From Prevotella sp. (GTDB lineage Bacteria > Bacteroidota > Bacteroidia > Bacteroidales > Bacteroidaceae): a stretch of 64,000 nucleotides of DNA. The position numbers were made by a program, and so were the translations under genes. The notes beneath the pieces were generated by a model that had not been told where the DNA came from, made no database searches, and saw only the letters and a program-made list of their open reading frames with translations. The stretch covers positions 1-64,000 of the forward strand of contig JAFRQC010000017.1 of the NCBI GenBank assembly GCA_017428805.1, given 5' to 3'. Positions within the stretch are counted from its first letter, which is position 1. Each line of letters begins with the position of its first letter. Shown in pieces: positions 37,864-46,910 of the stretch.

Positions 37864-39115
37864 ATTTCTTGAATACGACACAGGCGTTATGACCACCGAA
37901 ACCGAACGTGTTGCTCAGTCCGGCACGCACCACGCGCTTTTGTGCCTTGTTGAAGGTGAAGTTCAGATCGTAGTCGATCTCAGGATCCTTGTCCTCCTCG
38001 TCGTGGTTGATTGTCGGAGGAACGATATCGTTCTGCACGGCGAGCACGGTGGCCATAGCCTCCACAGCTCCGGCGGCACCCAGCATGTGACCCGTCATCG
38101 ACTTTGTCGACGAGATGTTCAGCTTATAGGCAGCATCGCCGAAGACCTCCTTGATGGCCTTGGCCTCAGAGATGTCACCGACGTGTGTCGATGTGCCGTG
38201 TACATTGATATAATCGATATCCTCAGGCTTCATGCCGGCATCCTCAAGGGCGTTCTGCATGACGAGCTTGGCACCCAGTCCCTCAGGATGAGAGGCTGTG
38301 ATGTGATGGGCGTCGGCACTCATGCCGGCACCAACCATCTCGGCATAGATCTTCGCACCACGGGCCTTGGCGTGCTCCAGCTCCTCCAGGATGAGACAGC
38401 CGGCACCCTCAGCCATAATGAATCCGTCGCGACTGGCGCTGAACGGACGGCTGGCCTTCTCTGGCTCATCATTACGGGTAGAGAGGGCGTGCATGGCGTT
38501 GAAACCACCTACACCTGTGGCACAGATGGCAGCCTCAGCACCACCAGCTACAATAGCATTGGCCTTGCCCAGACGAATCAGGTTGAAGGCGTCTGCCAGC
38601 GCGTTGCTTGAAGAAGCACAGGCGGAAGCGGTGATATAGTTGGGTCCGTGGAAACCATACATAATGGAAATCTGTCCGGCGGCGATGTCGGCAATCATCT
38701 TGGGAATGAAGAAGGGGTTGTACTTCGGGCCATTCTCCTTGTTGAGTGCATAGTACGACACTTCTTCCTCAAAGGTCTTTATACCCCCGATACCGACGCC
38801 GAAGACTACGCCGATGCGGTTCTTGTCCTCCTGCTCCAGGTCCCAGCCGCAGTCTTTCACGGCCTGGATGGCAGCAATCATGGCGAACTGCGTATAGCGG
38901 TCCATCTTACGGGCTTCCTTGCGATCCAGATAATCGTTGATGTTGAGGTTCTTTACCTCACAGGCAAACTTCGTCTTAAACAGGCTTGTATCAAACAAGG
39001 TGATAGGAGCAGCTCCACTAACACCGTTGACGAGGTTGTTCCACATCTCCTCAGGCGTATTGCCTACAGGAGTCACAGCACCTAAGCCTGTAACGACTAC
39101 TCTTTTTAATTCCAT
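37853..39115 (-). CDS. fabF: 3-oxoacyl-ACP synthase II
   Basis: 420 residues starting MELKRVVVTGLGAVTPVG. Catalytic Cys lies in TASACASSSNALA, and the two His in NVHGTSTHVGD and TGHMLGAAGAVEA. It elongates acyl-ACP by condensation with malonyl-ACP in fatty acid synthesis. An upstream frame extension exists, but the ATG at 39115 matches the family start. It follows acpP and precedes rnc, the usual acpP-fabF-rnc order. Confidence 0.96.
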
Positions 39116-39130
39116 AAACTCAAAAAAAAT

Positions 39131-39160
39131 ATGGTTTGCCCCTGAGTGGGAGCAAACCAT
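39131..39160. promoter_or_regulatory. Hairpin between acpP and fabF
   Basis: ATGGTTTGC/GCAAACCAT, a perfect nine-bp stem with a 12-base loop, followed on the minus strand by a T-rich run (ATATTTTTTTTG). It may act as a partial terminator that lowers fabF relative to acpP. Confidence 0.6.
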
Positions 39161-39175
39161 ACAATATCCATAAAT

Positions 39176-39412
39176 TTATTTTGCGTTCTCCTCGATGTAA
39201 GCGATAGCGTCACCAACGGTACCAATCTTCTCAGCCTTATCGTCGGGGATGGAGATACCAAACTCCTTCTCAAACTCCATGATCAACTCAACGGTATCCA
39301 GTGAATCTGCACCCAGATCATTGGTGAAGCTGGCCTCTGCCTTCACTTCTGCTTCGTCAACACCCAGTTTGTCTACAATAATTGCCTTTACTTTGCTTTC
39401 AATTTCTGACAT
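39176..39412 (-). CDS. acpP: Acyl carrier protein
   Basis: 78 residues, acidic. [18 protein letters not shown] contains the phosphopantetheine attachment Ser37. It carries growing acyl chains in fatty acid and lipid A synthesis. First gene of acpP-fabF-rnc. Upstream, the minus strand has a weak -7-like TTACTTTG at 39487-39494. Confidence 0.97.
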   Translation of the reverse strand: MSEIESKVKAIIVDKLGVDEAEVKAEASFTNDLGADSLDTVELIMEFEKEFGISIPDDKAEKIGTVGDAIAYIEENAK

Positions 39413-39662
39413 AATTTTAATCTTTAAAACGTTAATAATGACTTTGCTATCTTGAAAATTTTACGGCTTTTTGCCGAAATCGGGTGCAAAGTAACACATT
39501 TTCTTTCACTTACGCAAATTTTTTTATGAAAAACTGCACCTTTATTGCACACTATGGGGGTATTTGTGCAAAAAATTGCCCGATTTTGACCCCATTTTTC
39601 TAATAAAAAGAAAAAATATACGAAAAACTGAACAATTCGTTGGTTATTTGAAAAAGATTCCG

Positions 39663-39670
39663 TAGCTTTG
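39663..39670 (+). promoter_or_regulatory. -7 promoter box for the DUF4254 gene; decides its start
   Basis: TAGCTTTG. An in-frame ATG at 39668 falls inside the box, so translation should begin at 39692. Confidence 0.65.
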
Positions 39671-39691
39671 CGGAATAAAAACAAAAAGAGC

Positions 39692-40297
39692 ATGCTATTT
39701 ACCGAACAAGCCAACCAGATTTTCAACAGGGCGATAGCCGATTACCACGTGACGGACCATGTCGATACGCCCATTCACAATCCGTATCCCAAAGACAGTA
39801 TTGAATACAGTCTTTATCTGAAATGCTGGATCGACACCGTTCAGTGGCATTTTGAGGATCTGATCCGCGACCCGCAAATCGACCCCGTCGAGGCCCTGTT
39901 GCTGAAACGCCGCATTGACAAGAGTAACCAGGACCGTACAGACCTGGTGGAAGAGATCGACTCCTGGTTCCGTCAGCACTACAGCGAAGTGAAGGTGTTG
40001 CCAGAGGCCCGTCTGAACACAGAGAGCCCTGCCTGGGCCGTAGATCGTCTGAGCATCCTCGCCCTGAAGATCTATCACATGCAGGAACAGGTGGAGCGCC
40101 AAGATGCCGAGGCAGACCATATTGCCAAGTGTCAGGCAAAGCTCAACGTGCTGTTGGAGCAACAGAAAGACCTCTCGCTGGCCATCGACCAGTTGTTGGA
40201 GGATATCGAGGCCGGACGTAAGTATATGAAGGTCTATCGTCAGATGAAGATGTACAACGACCCAGCCACTAATCCTGTCCTCTACAAGAAATCATAA
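39692..40297 (+). CDS. DUF4254 protein linked to LPS glycosyltransferase
   Basis: 201 residues, helical, beginning MLFTEQANQIFNRAIADYH. The centre, ARLNTESPAWAVDRLSILALKIYHM, matches DUF4254, a family found next to glycosyltransferase genes in Bacteroidota. Biochemical role unknown. It precedes a family 9 glycosyltransferase gene with only a heptamer array between them, so a job in LPS core assembly is inferred. Confidence 0.8.
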   Translation: MLFTEQANQIFNRAIADYHVTDHVDTPIHNPYPKDSIEYSLYLKCWIDTVQWHFEDLIRDPQIDPVEALLLKRRIDKSNQDRTDLVEEIDSWFRQHYSEVKVLPEARLNTESPAWAVDRLSILALKIYHMQEQVERQDAEADHIAKCQAKLNVLLEQQKDLSLAIDQLLEDIEAGRKYMKVYRQMKMYNDPATNPVLYKKS

Positions 40298-40330
40298 AGC
40301 TCAAAGTTCAAAGCTCAAAGTTCAAAGTCA
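40296..40330 (+). repeat. Heptamer array abutting the GT9 start codon, five units
   Basis: AAAGCTC, AAAGTTC, AAAGCTC, AAAGTTC, AAAGTCA, immediately followed by the ATG at 40331. Confidence 0.9.
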
Positions 40331-41383
40331 ATGAGGAAGGAGCATATATTGGTCATACGGTTCTCGGCACTGGGCGATGTGGCAATGGCCGTCCCCGTGG
40401 TGTGGGCATTGGCGACACAGTATCCCGATGTCCGGATTACCGTGCTCAGCCGCGCCTTCGCAAGACCCCTGTTCGATGACCTGGCTCCTAACGTGAACTT
40501 TATGGAGGCTGACCTCAAGCAGGAATATCGTGGTATGCGAGGCCTCAATGCCCTTTATCGCCGACTGGTGGCCAAGCAGTTCACCAAGGTTGCCGACCTT
40601 CATGACGTGTTGCGCTCTGAATATCTCCGCATGCGGTTTAATGTAGGCCACTACCGTGTGGAGCATATCCGCAAGCACCGCAAACAGCGCCGGCAGTTGA
40701 CGAAGGACCACAAGAAAGTCATGCATGCCCTACCCTCCTCTTTCAAGAGTTACTCAGAAGTCTTTGCACGCCTGGGCTATCCTGTCGATATCAAACAGTT
40801 CCACAGCATCTTCCCAGCAGAAGGCGGTAACCTGAATATGCTGCCCAAGGAGATAGGTCCTAAGAAGAATTTCCAGCAGTGGATCGGCATTGCCCCCTTT
40901 GCAGCCCACGAAGGAAAGGTTTATCCGCCAAGGCTGATGGAACAAGTCATCCAGCAACTGCTCCAAAAATATCCCAAGGCCCGTATCTTCCTCTTTGGTC
41001 GTGGCGATCAGGAGAACGAATATTTCAGCCAGTGGACGGAACGCTACCCCCAGTGTCTGTCTGTATCTCAGTACTGTGAGTCGATGTATCAGGAACTGAT
41101 CCTGATGAGCCATCTGGATGCTATGCTGTCGATGGACTCAGCCAATATGCATCTGGCCTCGCTTACTGGCACGCCCGTTGTCAGCGTCTGGGGCGCCACC
41201 CACCCGATGGCAGGATTCCTTGGCTTCAACCAGTCGGAGGATAACATCATCCAGCTGAATCTCGACTGCCGCCCGTGCAGCATCTATGGCAACAAACCCT
41301 GCCGTCGCGGCGACTATGCTTGTTTACAGAACATTCCGCCTGAGCGGATTGTTGAGAGAATATCAACCCTGATTAATAACTAA
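40331..41383 (+). CDS. Family 9 glycosyltransferase (heptosyltransferase-like)
   Basis: 350 residues. HILVIRFSALGDVAMAVPV is the N-terminal GT9 signature, and SMDSANMHLASLTGTPVVSVWGATHP is the C-terminal nucleotide-sugar site (written here as two adjoining parts, SMDSANMHLASLTGTP and VVSVWGATHP). A conserved end, NLDCRPCSIYG, is typical of Bacteroidota members. Heptosyltransferases add ADP-heptose to the LPS inner core. It forms a pair with the DUF4254 gene. Confidence 0.85.
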   Translation: MRKEHILVIRFSALGDVAMAVPVVWALATQYPDVRITVLSRAFARPLFDDLAPNVNFMEADLKQEYRGMRGLNALYRRLVAKQFTKVADLHDVLRSEYLRMRFNVGHYRVEHIRKHRKQRRQLTKDHKKVMHALPSSFKSYSEVFARLGYPVDIKQFHSIFPAEGGNLNMLPKEIGPKKNFQQWIGIAPFAAHEGKVYPPRLMEQVIQQLLQKYPKARIFLFGRGDQENEYFSQWTERYPQCLSVSQYCESMYQELILMSHLDAMLSMDSANMHLASLTGTPVVSVWGATHPMAGFLGFNQSEDNIIQLNLDCRPCSIYGNKPCRRGDYACLQNIPPERIVERISTLINN

Positions 41384-41397
41384 ACATTTAAAAGCTT

Positions 41398-41553
41398 ATG
41401 AAGTACATTTGTGAAATTTGCGGTTACGTCTACGACCCCGCAGTAGGTGATCCCGATGGCGGCATCCCCGCAGGAACAGCGTTTGAGAACATCCCCGACG
41501 ATTGGGTATGCCCCATCTGCGGTGTCGGCAAGAGTGATTTCAAACCCGAGTAA
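41398..41553 (+). CDS. Rubredoxin
   Basis: 51 residues, [20 protein letters not shown] to the end KSDFKPE. The two iron-binding pairs are Cys5-x2-Cys8 and Cys38-x2-Cys41 ([10 protein letters not shown]). Rubredoxin carries single electrons, in anaerobes often to superoxide reductase, rubrerythrin or flavodiiron proteins for oxygen defence. It lies 14 bases after the GT9 gene and has a terminator after it. Cytoplasmic, full length. Confidence 0.95.
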   Translation: MKYICEICGYVYDPAVGDPDGGIPAGTAFENIPDDWVCPICGVGKSDFKPE

Positions 41554-41561
41554 TTATTATT

Positions 41562-41591
41562 AATAAGGTGGCAAGGATGTGCCACCTTATT
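41562..41591. terminator. Intrinsic terminator after rubredoxin
   Basis: AATAAGGTGGCA/TGCCACCTTATT, 12-bp stem with a six-base loop and T-rich 3' side; lies between convergent genes. Confidence 0.85.
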
Positions 41592-41594
41592 TAT

Positions 41595-42122
41595 TTATAA
41601 TAGGGCTTTTGCAAAGTGCCAGATGATGATGCCTGCAGCGACGGAGACGTTGAGGGAGTGCTTGGTGCCGAACTGGGGGATTTCCAGACAGCCATCGGAG
41701 GCATCAACGACTTCCTGATGGACGCCCTTTACCTCGTTGCCGAGAACAACAGCGTATTTCTTATCAGGAGCGGGCGAGAAGGTCTGGAGCATCGTGGAGC
41801 CGTGAGCCTGTTCGACAGAGAAGATTTCATAGCCTGCAGACTTCAAGGACTCAATAGCCTCAAGAGCCGTAGGGTAATACTGCCAGGCGACGCTGTCCTC
41901 AGCCCCCAAAGCGGTCTTATGGATCTCAGTGCTGGGAGGCGTGGAGGTGATGCCACAGAGATAAACAGCCTCAACGCGGAAGGCATCGCCAGTGCGGAAG
42001 ACACTGCCCACGTTGTGCATCGATCGCACATCGTCGAGCACCACTACCAGCGGCAGTTTCTTAGCCTCACGGAACTCTTCTACCGTGAGGCGCTGCATCT
42101 CTATCGTACGAAGTTTCTTCAA
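41595..42122 (-). CDS. SpoU/TrmH family RNA 2'-O-methyltransferase
   Basis: 175 residues from a TTG start (LKKLRTIEMQRLTVEEFREA). VVVLDDVRSMHNVGSVFRTGDAF is the substrate/Arg motif 1 of the family (given here as VVLDDVRSMHNVGSVFRT), YAVVLGNEVKGVHQ is motif 2, and CLEIPQFGTKHSLNVSVA is motif 3 of the SAM-binding knot. It methylates a ribose in tRNA or rRNA. The TTG lies one base after the upstream stop and aligns with the family start; an ATG at 42146 would overlap the previous gene, and one at 42098 would be shorter. Confidence 0.85.
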   Translation of the reverse strand: MKKLRTIEMQRLTVEEFREAKKLPLVVVLDDVRSMHNVGSVFRTGDAFRVEAVYLCGITSTPPSTEIHKTALGAEDSVAWQYYPTALEAIESLKSAGYEIFSVEQAHGSTMLQTFSPAPDKKYAVVLGNEVKGVHQEVVDASDGCLEIPQFGTKHSLNVSVAAGIIIWHFAKALL

Positions 42123-42123
42123 A

Positions 42124-42747
42124 TTATAAGCTGAATTTATAGCCAAGCGTGATGGCGAACACTTTGTTATGGATAGCGTCGGTACTGCCTGAGAGCAGTT
42201 TTGTCACACCTATGTTATAACGTGCATCGATCGTCACCCTGTTATACTCAAAGGAGAAGCCTATTGGAAAAGACAGGTCGAACGTGTTCATCTTAACATC
42301 TTCTCCAGGAAACAGCAATGACAACATCTTGTCAAAGTCCAACTTTTCATCTCCATGCCGAATGTTTGCCTTTACACGGAAAGCAGGCTGAATACCAGCC
42401 TTAAGGGCCAGACCTGGCAGAATATAGTAATTGGCGGTGATGGGGAGGGCTCCATAATACAAATTCATTATGGTATTATCATATTGGCTTCCATCTGTGT
42501 CATAGTATATTTCATACTTACATCCCTGATCAGTAAACAACACACCAGCGGCGAAACTGAGCTGATCTGTGAAGAATCTCTCAAACTCCACACCATAGGT
42601 GACGTTGAGTTTCGACTTGTCGCCGTCGGTGACATTAGAAATAGTGACACCTACTCTCGGCTGAATCAGAATGTCACCCTCTTCATACTGAGCCTTGATA
42701 GTCAATGTCGCCATCAGCATGGCGAATATAAACACTGTTTTTCTCAT
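42124..42747 (-). CDS. Outer-membrane beta-barrel protein
   Basis: 207 residues. Signal peptide MRKTVFIFAMLMATLTIKAQ, then amphipathic strands with alternating pattern (ILIQPRVGVTISNV, LSFAAGVLFTDQG, LALKAGIQPAFRV, VTIDARYNIGVTKLL) and a final aromatic strand ending YKFSL, as expected of an eight-stranded porin-like barrel of the OmpA-like/PorT-type group. Role unknown. It lies between a lipoprotein gene and the RNA methyltransferase gene on the same strand. Confidence 0.75.
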   Translation of the reverse strand: MRKTVFIFAMLMATLTIKAQYEEGDILIQPRVGVTISNVTDGDKSKLNVTYGVEFERFFTDQLSFAAGVLFTDQGCKYEIYYDTDGSQYDNTIMNLYYGALPITANYYILPGLALKAGIQPAFRVKANIRHGDEKLDFDKMLSLLFPGEDVKMNTFDLSFPIGFSFEYNRVTIDARYNIGVTKLLSGSTDAIHNKVFAITLGYKFSL

Positions 42748-42766
42748 TGTATCTATAAATTAAAAA

Positions 42767-43492
42767 CTAAATATCAATACCATCGTCGTAGCCTACTTCT
42801 ATATCATACACACCCTCGACGGAGAAATCATAGACATAATAGAAGGGCTGTTCGGTAGTATGCTCGTTTGGTTCACCCTTCTTATGATACATTTTCCCCT
42901 TCTTGCCGTAGACTTGCGGATCGACGTTTGACACGTATTTCAGACCGTCGGCCTTCATATCAGCCATAAACTTATCATACCAAGCACCACTGGAAGTGAT
43001 GATGCTGAATTGCCTTACCCGGCCTGTCTTACGCGACTCGTCGAAGAAGAAATTGAAGTGTACACCATAGTAAGGCTTTCCAGTCGACGTGAACTTAAAG
43101 TTATCATAATTCACATTATTGCCGAAACAGTAGCTGATGGCCGGACTGTCGCCACCCCAGTCGGCGTCAGAGATATAACGCTCTGAATACTGCATTGGCA
43201 GATCGAGGTCGCCAAAGAGACTGGCAAAGAACTTCTCGTCGCACTTATATCCAGGCTGTACAATCTCCATCGCCATAGCAAAGGTGAACAACGCCGTGTC
43301 TCCCACCGCTTCCTTTGCCTCTGATGCTGCACTATCGGCCGCAGCTGCAGCCATCTTCTTGGCATAATCTTCAGCTGAGAGTTGCTTGCCTCCTTCAGAC
43401 GATGACTTCTGACGGCAGGCAGTCGCACACAACAATATAACACAAGCAACGACGAAGGTCATTTTAGACCAGATAATACTTTTCTTTTTCAT
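42767..43492 (-). CDS. Lipoprotein of unknown function
   Basis: 241 residues. Lipoprotein signal MKKKSIIWSKMTFVVACVIL ending CATACRQKSS. An Ala/Lys-rich stretch (about 35-60) is followed by a mixed domain with no family I recognise; KGKMYHKKGEPNEHTTEQPFYYV and YDIEVGYDDG mark the end. Start chosen after the -7 box at 43513-43520; the ATG at 43525 lies upstream of that box. Probably cotranscribed with the barrel protein gene. Confidence 0.65.
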   Translation of the reverse strand: MKKKSIIWSKMTFVVACVILLCATACRQKSSSEGGKQLSAEDYAKKMAAAAADSAASEAKEAVGDTALFTFAMAMEIVQPGYKCDEKFFASLFGDLDLPMQYSERYISDADWGGDSPAISYCFGNNVNYDNFKFTSTGKPYYGVHFNFFFDESRKTGRVRQFSIITSSGAWYDKFMADMKADGLKYVSNVDPQVYGKKGKMYHKKGEPNEHTTEQPFYYVYDFSVEGVYDIEVGYDDGIDI

Positions 43493-43512
43493 AAGCGTTC
43501 CTATTTTTGTTG

Positions 43513-43520
43513 CAAAGATA
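43513..43520 (-). promoter_or_regulatory. -7 promoter box for the lipoprotein gene
   Basis: Reads TATCTTTG on the minus strand, 21 bases before the ATG at 43492. Confidence 0.7.
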
Positions 43521-43570
43521 ATCAATAATTTCTTAATTCATTATGCATAACGGATAATTTTATAAAATAT

Positions 43571-43756
43571 TGTTGATAAGTGTGTTGATAACTCTGTGGA
43601 AAATGTGTTCAGTTATCCACAAAACGACCAGAAGAGAGGCGAATAATGGGATATCAACAGGTTTATTCACAGGTAATTTGAAAGTTTTCCACGCTTTTTT
43701 GCTGAAAAAAGATATAAACTTATTAATTTTGCACCGAAAAAGGGAATTGTGGATAA
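43571..43756. other. DnaA-box cluster, candidate replication origin
   Basis: TTATCCACA at 43613-43621 and, inverted, 43748-43756; TTATTCACA at 43663-43671; inverted TTATCAACA at 43571-43579 and 43583-43591. All match TTATnnACA. Weaker boxes are TGTGGAAAA (43595) and TTTTCCACG (43685). A+T-rich DNA follows. Gene orientation does not switch cleanly here, which argues for caution. Confidence 0.5.
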
Positions 43757-43815
43757 AGTTATTGAACGGCTGAGAATCAGAAAGAAACAATTAATGTTTA
43801 TAGTTGATAAGTTTT

Positions 43816-43835
43816 AGTTTATAGATGATTACTTA
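43816..43835. repeat. 20-mer shared with 32126-32145
   Basis: AGTTTATAGATGATTACTTA is identical at the two places, each time at the end of a GTTTATA-type heptamer stretch. Confidence 0.8.
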
Positions 43836-43938
43836 TTATGCAAGAAAAAGGGTAAAAAGTTATCAAGATATTCACGGCATATCATACTTATATTCTCTTA
43901 TTAAAATTTAAAAATTAAAAGATTAAAATATTTATGTG

Positions 43939-44928
43939 ATGTTGAAAAAGGAGTGGAAAGAACAAGGATTCATTGATGAACCAGTAGCTGAAGGCATTGA
44001 CCTTAAGGCTGAGATCCGTAAGATGTGTGAAGAGAAGGATGCGATCATCCTGGCTCACTACTATACCATCGGTGATATTCAGGAGATAGCCGACTTTGTT
44101 GGTGATTCACTGGCTTTAGCCCGTAAGGCTGCAGAGACAGATGCCAAAGTAATGGTGATGTGTGGTGTGCATTTTATGGCAGAGACTTGTAAACTACTCT
44201 CACCAGATAAGACAGTACTTTGTCCAGATTTGAATGCAGGCTGCTCTCTGGCTGATTCCTGCAATGCTGAGGATCTGAAGAAATATAAAGAAGAGCATCC
44301 AGGATATCAGGTCATCTCATACGTCAATACAACGGCTGCTGTGAAAGCTCTGACAGATGTAGTAGTGACTTCAGGTAATGCCAAAAAGGTCGTGGATCAG
44401 TTGCCGAAGGATGCCAAACTGATCTTTGGTCCTGACTATAACCTTGGTAATTATATCAATGAGGTGACAGGAAGAAAGATGCTTCTCTGGAATGGTGGTT
44501 GTCATGTGCATGAACGTTTCTCAGTGAACAAGATTGTTGAGTTAAAGCAACAGTATCCTGAGGCTGTAGTAATGGCTCATTTGGAATGTAAAGGTCCTGT
44601 TTTAGCCTTAGCTGATGTGAAGGGATCGACGGCTACGATGCTGAATTATGCGCAGCAGAGTGACAAGCAGCAATTTATCGTGGCCACAGAGGCCGGTATT
44701 TTGCATGAGATGCAGAGAACGTGTCCCAGCAAGGAATTTATACCTGTGCCTCCTGAAATCAGCGAGAGCGGCCTGGAATGCAGCTGTAATGAGTGTCAGT
44801 ATATGAAGATGAACACCTTATTAAAGATATATAATACCTTAAAGTATGGGTGGCCATCGGTAGAGGTGGATCCTGAGATAGCGAAAGAGGCTGTTAAGCC
44901 GATTAACAGGATGCTGGAGCTTAGTTAA
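43939..44928 (+). CDS. nadA: Quinolinate synthase
   Basis: 329 residues. The [4Fe-4S] cysteines sit in MCGVHFMAETCKLL (Cys75), NGGCHVHERF (Cys188) and ECSCNECQYMKMN (Cys281-286). AHYYTIGDIQEIADFVGDS and CPDLNAGCSLADSC are substrate-binding motifs. It condenses iminoaspartate with dihydroxyacetone phosphate to quinolinate, the first ring of NAD synthesis. nadB and nadC are not adjacent; nadD is elsewhere in this window. A GTG three bases upstream is an alternative start. The last eight bases overlap the convergent porZ-like gene. Confidence 0.95.
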   Translation: MLKKEWKEQGFIDEPVAEGIDLKAEIRKMCEEKDAIILAHYYTIGDIQEIADFVGDSLALARKAAETDAKVMVMCGVHFMAETCKLLSPDKTVLCPDLNAGCSLADSCNAEDLKKYKEEHPGYQVISYVNTTAAVKALTDVVVTSGNAKKVVDQLPKDAKLIFGPDYNLGNYINEVTGRKMLLWNGGCHVHERFSVNKIVELKQQYPEAVVMAHLECKGPVLALADVKGSTATMLNYAQQSDKQQFIVATEAGILHEMQRTCPSKEFIPVPPEISESGLECSCNECQYMKMNTLLKIYNTLKYGWPSVEVDPEIAKEAVKPINRMLELS

Positions 44929-46894
44929 TTACTGCGATCTTGCAGACGGTGCCTTTACTACCGGAAGAGGTAGCCGTGATGACCATATAGATGCCGGAGG
45001 CTACGCGTTTTCCGTTTTTGTCCTTACCATCCCAAGTAAACATACCACCATTGCTTCTTCCTTCTGCGATTAAAGCGCCGTTGGAAGAAGTAATCTTTAC
45101 GTCTGCATCAAAGGACAGTCCAGTGACGGTAATCAGACCTGTATAGTCTGGTGTGACAGGATTAGGATAGGCATATACCGTATCATCGTCCATGCTTTCG
45201 GCTGGCTCTGAGGCATCACTCATATATGAACAGAGTCCCCTGTCTGAAAGGAAGAACACTTCGCCAGACGTTGGATTGATGGTGATGTAAGAGACATTAT
45301 TAGAGATCAGTTTGGAATTAGCCGTTGTGAAACTTTGCAACTGCTGCATATTGTCGGCACTGATAAGGAAGGCTCCGGCATTGTCGCTACCAAACCACTT
45401 ACGGTTTCCACCATCGACAGCAATACTGCTGATACTGACACCAGACAACAGATAGTCGGCATAGTCTGTACCATCGTTGCGAGGAATCTTCACCTGATAG
45501 AATGTCACACTACTCTCCCCTACTTCACTCTTCTGAATCATAAACGGTCCCATATCGGTACCTACCCAGATATTGCCTTCTTTGTCTTCACAGACGCAGG
45601 TAATCCAGTTGATGTTATAACGGGTACCATCCTGATTGACAAAGTTATCGTATTTCACGATGACGTCATTCTCCATATCACAGCAGAAGACTGCCGGCTG
45701 TACCCAGTTGTCATTGACGAACCACAACAACCCACGACTGTCTATGATCAGACTGCGGAAGGCATGCTTGCCGATGCCGTTGCTGTTGGTCAGAACGGCA
45801 TTATGATGATCAGTCCATTTGTTGGCTACAGGGTCAAACTCCAAGAGGGTGACATCCTTCGTCTGGTTATTCAGAACCCAGAGGTGACCATTGTTGTCGA
45901 ACTTCATGCCAGAGATGAGTACATATTCATTGTCCAACTGCTTACCATTGTCTATGGCACCTCGCAATGGACTATTGTCCTTATTATGATATCTGACAAG
46001 TTTACCTTCATTGAATTCATACATACCTGTTCGTCCGCCAACAATGACGTATTGTGGATTGCCAGGCATCACATCAAGACAGTTGATGTCAATATACCGA
46101 TAACCTGTCTTTTCGCTGATATTCTCCTCATAAGTAGTCCAGTCGTTGCCGTCGTAAACCTGTACGATGCCAGGATAGACTGGGTCGGGAATGCCTGAGA
46201 TAAAGTAACCGCCTGTGGTATAGAGTTTCCCATTCAGGAACTTCGCCTCATAGAAGTGGTTATAATCGGGTCCCATGGGATCCAGCGTCTCTACGATGGA
46301 GATATACTTGTCGTAGTCTGCCGTGCTCTTCTCAGGAAGTGAAGTGGGATAATCAGGATGGTTAGGGGTATAGGTATCGGTAATCTCAGCCTTCTGCATA
46401 TTGACTTTGATGATGGCAAAGCCAGTGACCAGCCAGGCATAGATGCCATCGATACGGACGTCAGTAACGGTCTTATCCTCCGTTGTCGACTTGCTATACA
46501 GGGCTGAGATATTGATGACGTTTCCCTTGGTATCTATGAGGTCGATATTAGAATTCTCATAGACAGCAATCAGACGCTTGGCCTGCTGGCTCCAGCCGAT
46601 ATGGGTGATATGGGTATCGTTCAGGCCATTTGTACGGTCATAGGTCGTGATACTCTGATCATTGAGGTTATACTGATAAAGTCCGTTGGAGGCCAATACA
46701 AAGAGATAGTTGTCGGCTGCATAGATATCCTGTACCTCATGATAGGCGAGATAATGTTTCCAAGTGCCGACTTGCGCCCTTACAGGGCTAAATGATGAAT
46801 AAAAAATGAAAAATGATAAAGCTATCAACCATATCTGTCTGATAGATATCAGTTGACTCCAAATACTACGATGTCTATATTTATCATTCATCAT
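44921..46894 (-). CDS. porZ: PorZ-like type IX secretion protein
   Basis: 657 residues. After a signal peptide the protein reads VGTWKHYLAYHEVQDIYAAD and continues as two beta-propeller regions (LFVLASNGLYQYNL, WVGTDMGPFMIQK), then a C-terminal sorting-type domain with AYPNPVTPDYTG and ASGIYMVITAT. This is the plan of PorZ, a surface component of the type IX secretion system attachment complex that handles the A-LPS linked to secreted proteins. It follows rdgB by three bases. The signal-peptide core is encoded by heptamers and the start codon lies in another array. Confidence 0.8.
   Translation of the reverse strand: MMNDKYRHRSIWSQLISIRQIWLIALSFFIFYSSFSPVRAQVGTWKHYLAYHEVQDIYAADNYLFVLASNGLYQYNLNDQSITTYDRTNGLNDTHITHIGWSQQAKRLIAVYENSNIDLIDTKGNVINISALYSKSTTEDKTVTDVRIDGIYAWLVTGFAIIKVNMQKAEITDTYTPNHPDYPTSLPEKSTADYDKYISIVETLDPMGPDYNHFYEAKFLNGKLYTTGGYFISGIPDPVYPGIVQVYDGNDWTTYEENISEKTGYRYIDINCLDVMPGNPQYVIVGGRTGMYEFNEGKLVRYHNKDNSPLRGAIDNGKQLDNEYVLISGMKFDNNGHLWVLNNQTKDVTLLEFDPVANKWTDHHNAVLTNSNGIGKHAFRSLIIDSRGLLWFVNDNWVQPAVFCCDMENDVIVKYDNFVNQDGTRYNINWITCVCEDKEGNIWVGTDMGPFMIQKSEVGESSVTFYQVKIPRNDGTDYADYLLSGVSISSIAVDGGNRKWFGSDNAGAFLISADNMQQLQSFTTANSKLISNNVSYITINPTSGEVFFLSDRGLCSYMSDASEPAESMDDDTVYAYPNPVTPDYTGLITVTGLSFDADVKITSSNGALIAEGRSNGGMFTWDGKDKNGKRVASGIYMVITATSSGSKGTVCKIAVIN
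46790..46817. repeat. AAATGAT heptamers encoding the PorZ signal-peptide core
   Basis: AAATGAT, GAATAAA, AAATGAA, AAATGAT on the plus strand; the minus strand encodes LSFFIFYSSF. Confidence 0.8.
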
Positions 46895-46910
46895 TTATCA
46901 TTTATCATTT
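46883..46910. repeat. ATCATTT heptamer array at the rdgB/porZ junction, four units
   Basis: ATCATTC and three ATCATTT. It contains the rdgB stop codon and the two tandem ATG codons at the start of porZ. Confidence 0.88.

Larger units (their letters stand above)
43493..43938. other. A+T-rich intergenic region with DnaA boxes
   Basis: About 445 bases between divergent genes. Holds a -7 box for each side (43513-43520 minus; 43724-43731 plus, TAATTTTG), several DnaA-box-like 9-mers (43571-43756), degenerate GTTTATA heptamers (43796-43829) and a very A+T-rich end (43895-43935). A 67-codon frame across it looks spurious. Confidence 0.7.

Noticed and set aside
43570..43773. 67-codon plus frame over the DnaA boxes
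   Set aside because: Formed by the repeated A+T-rich boxes; no ribosome site and no recognisable protein pattern.
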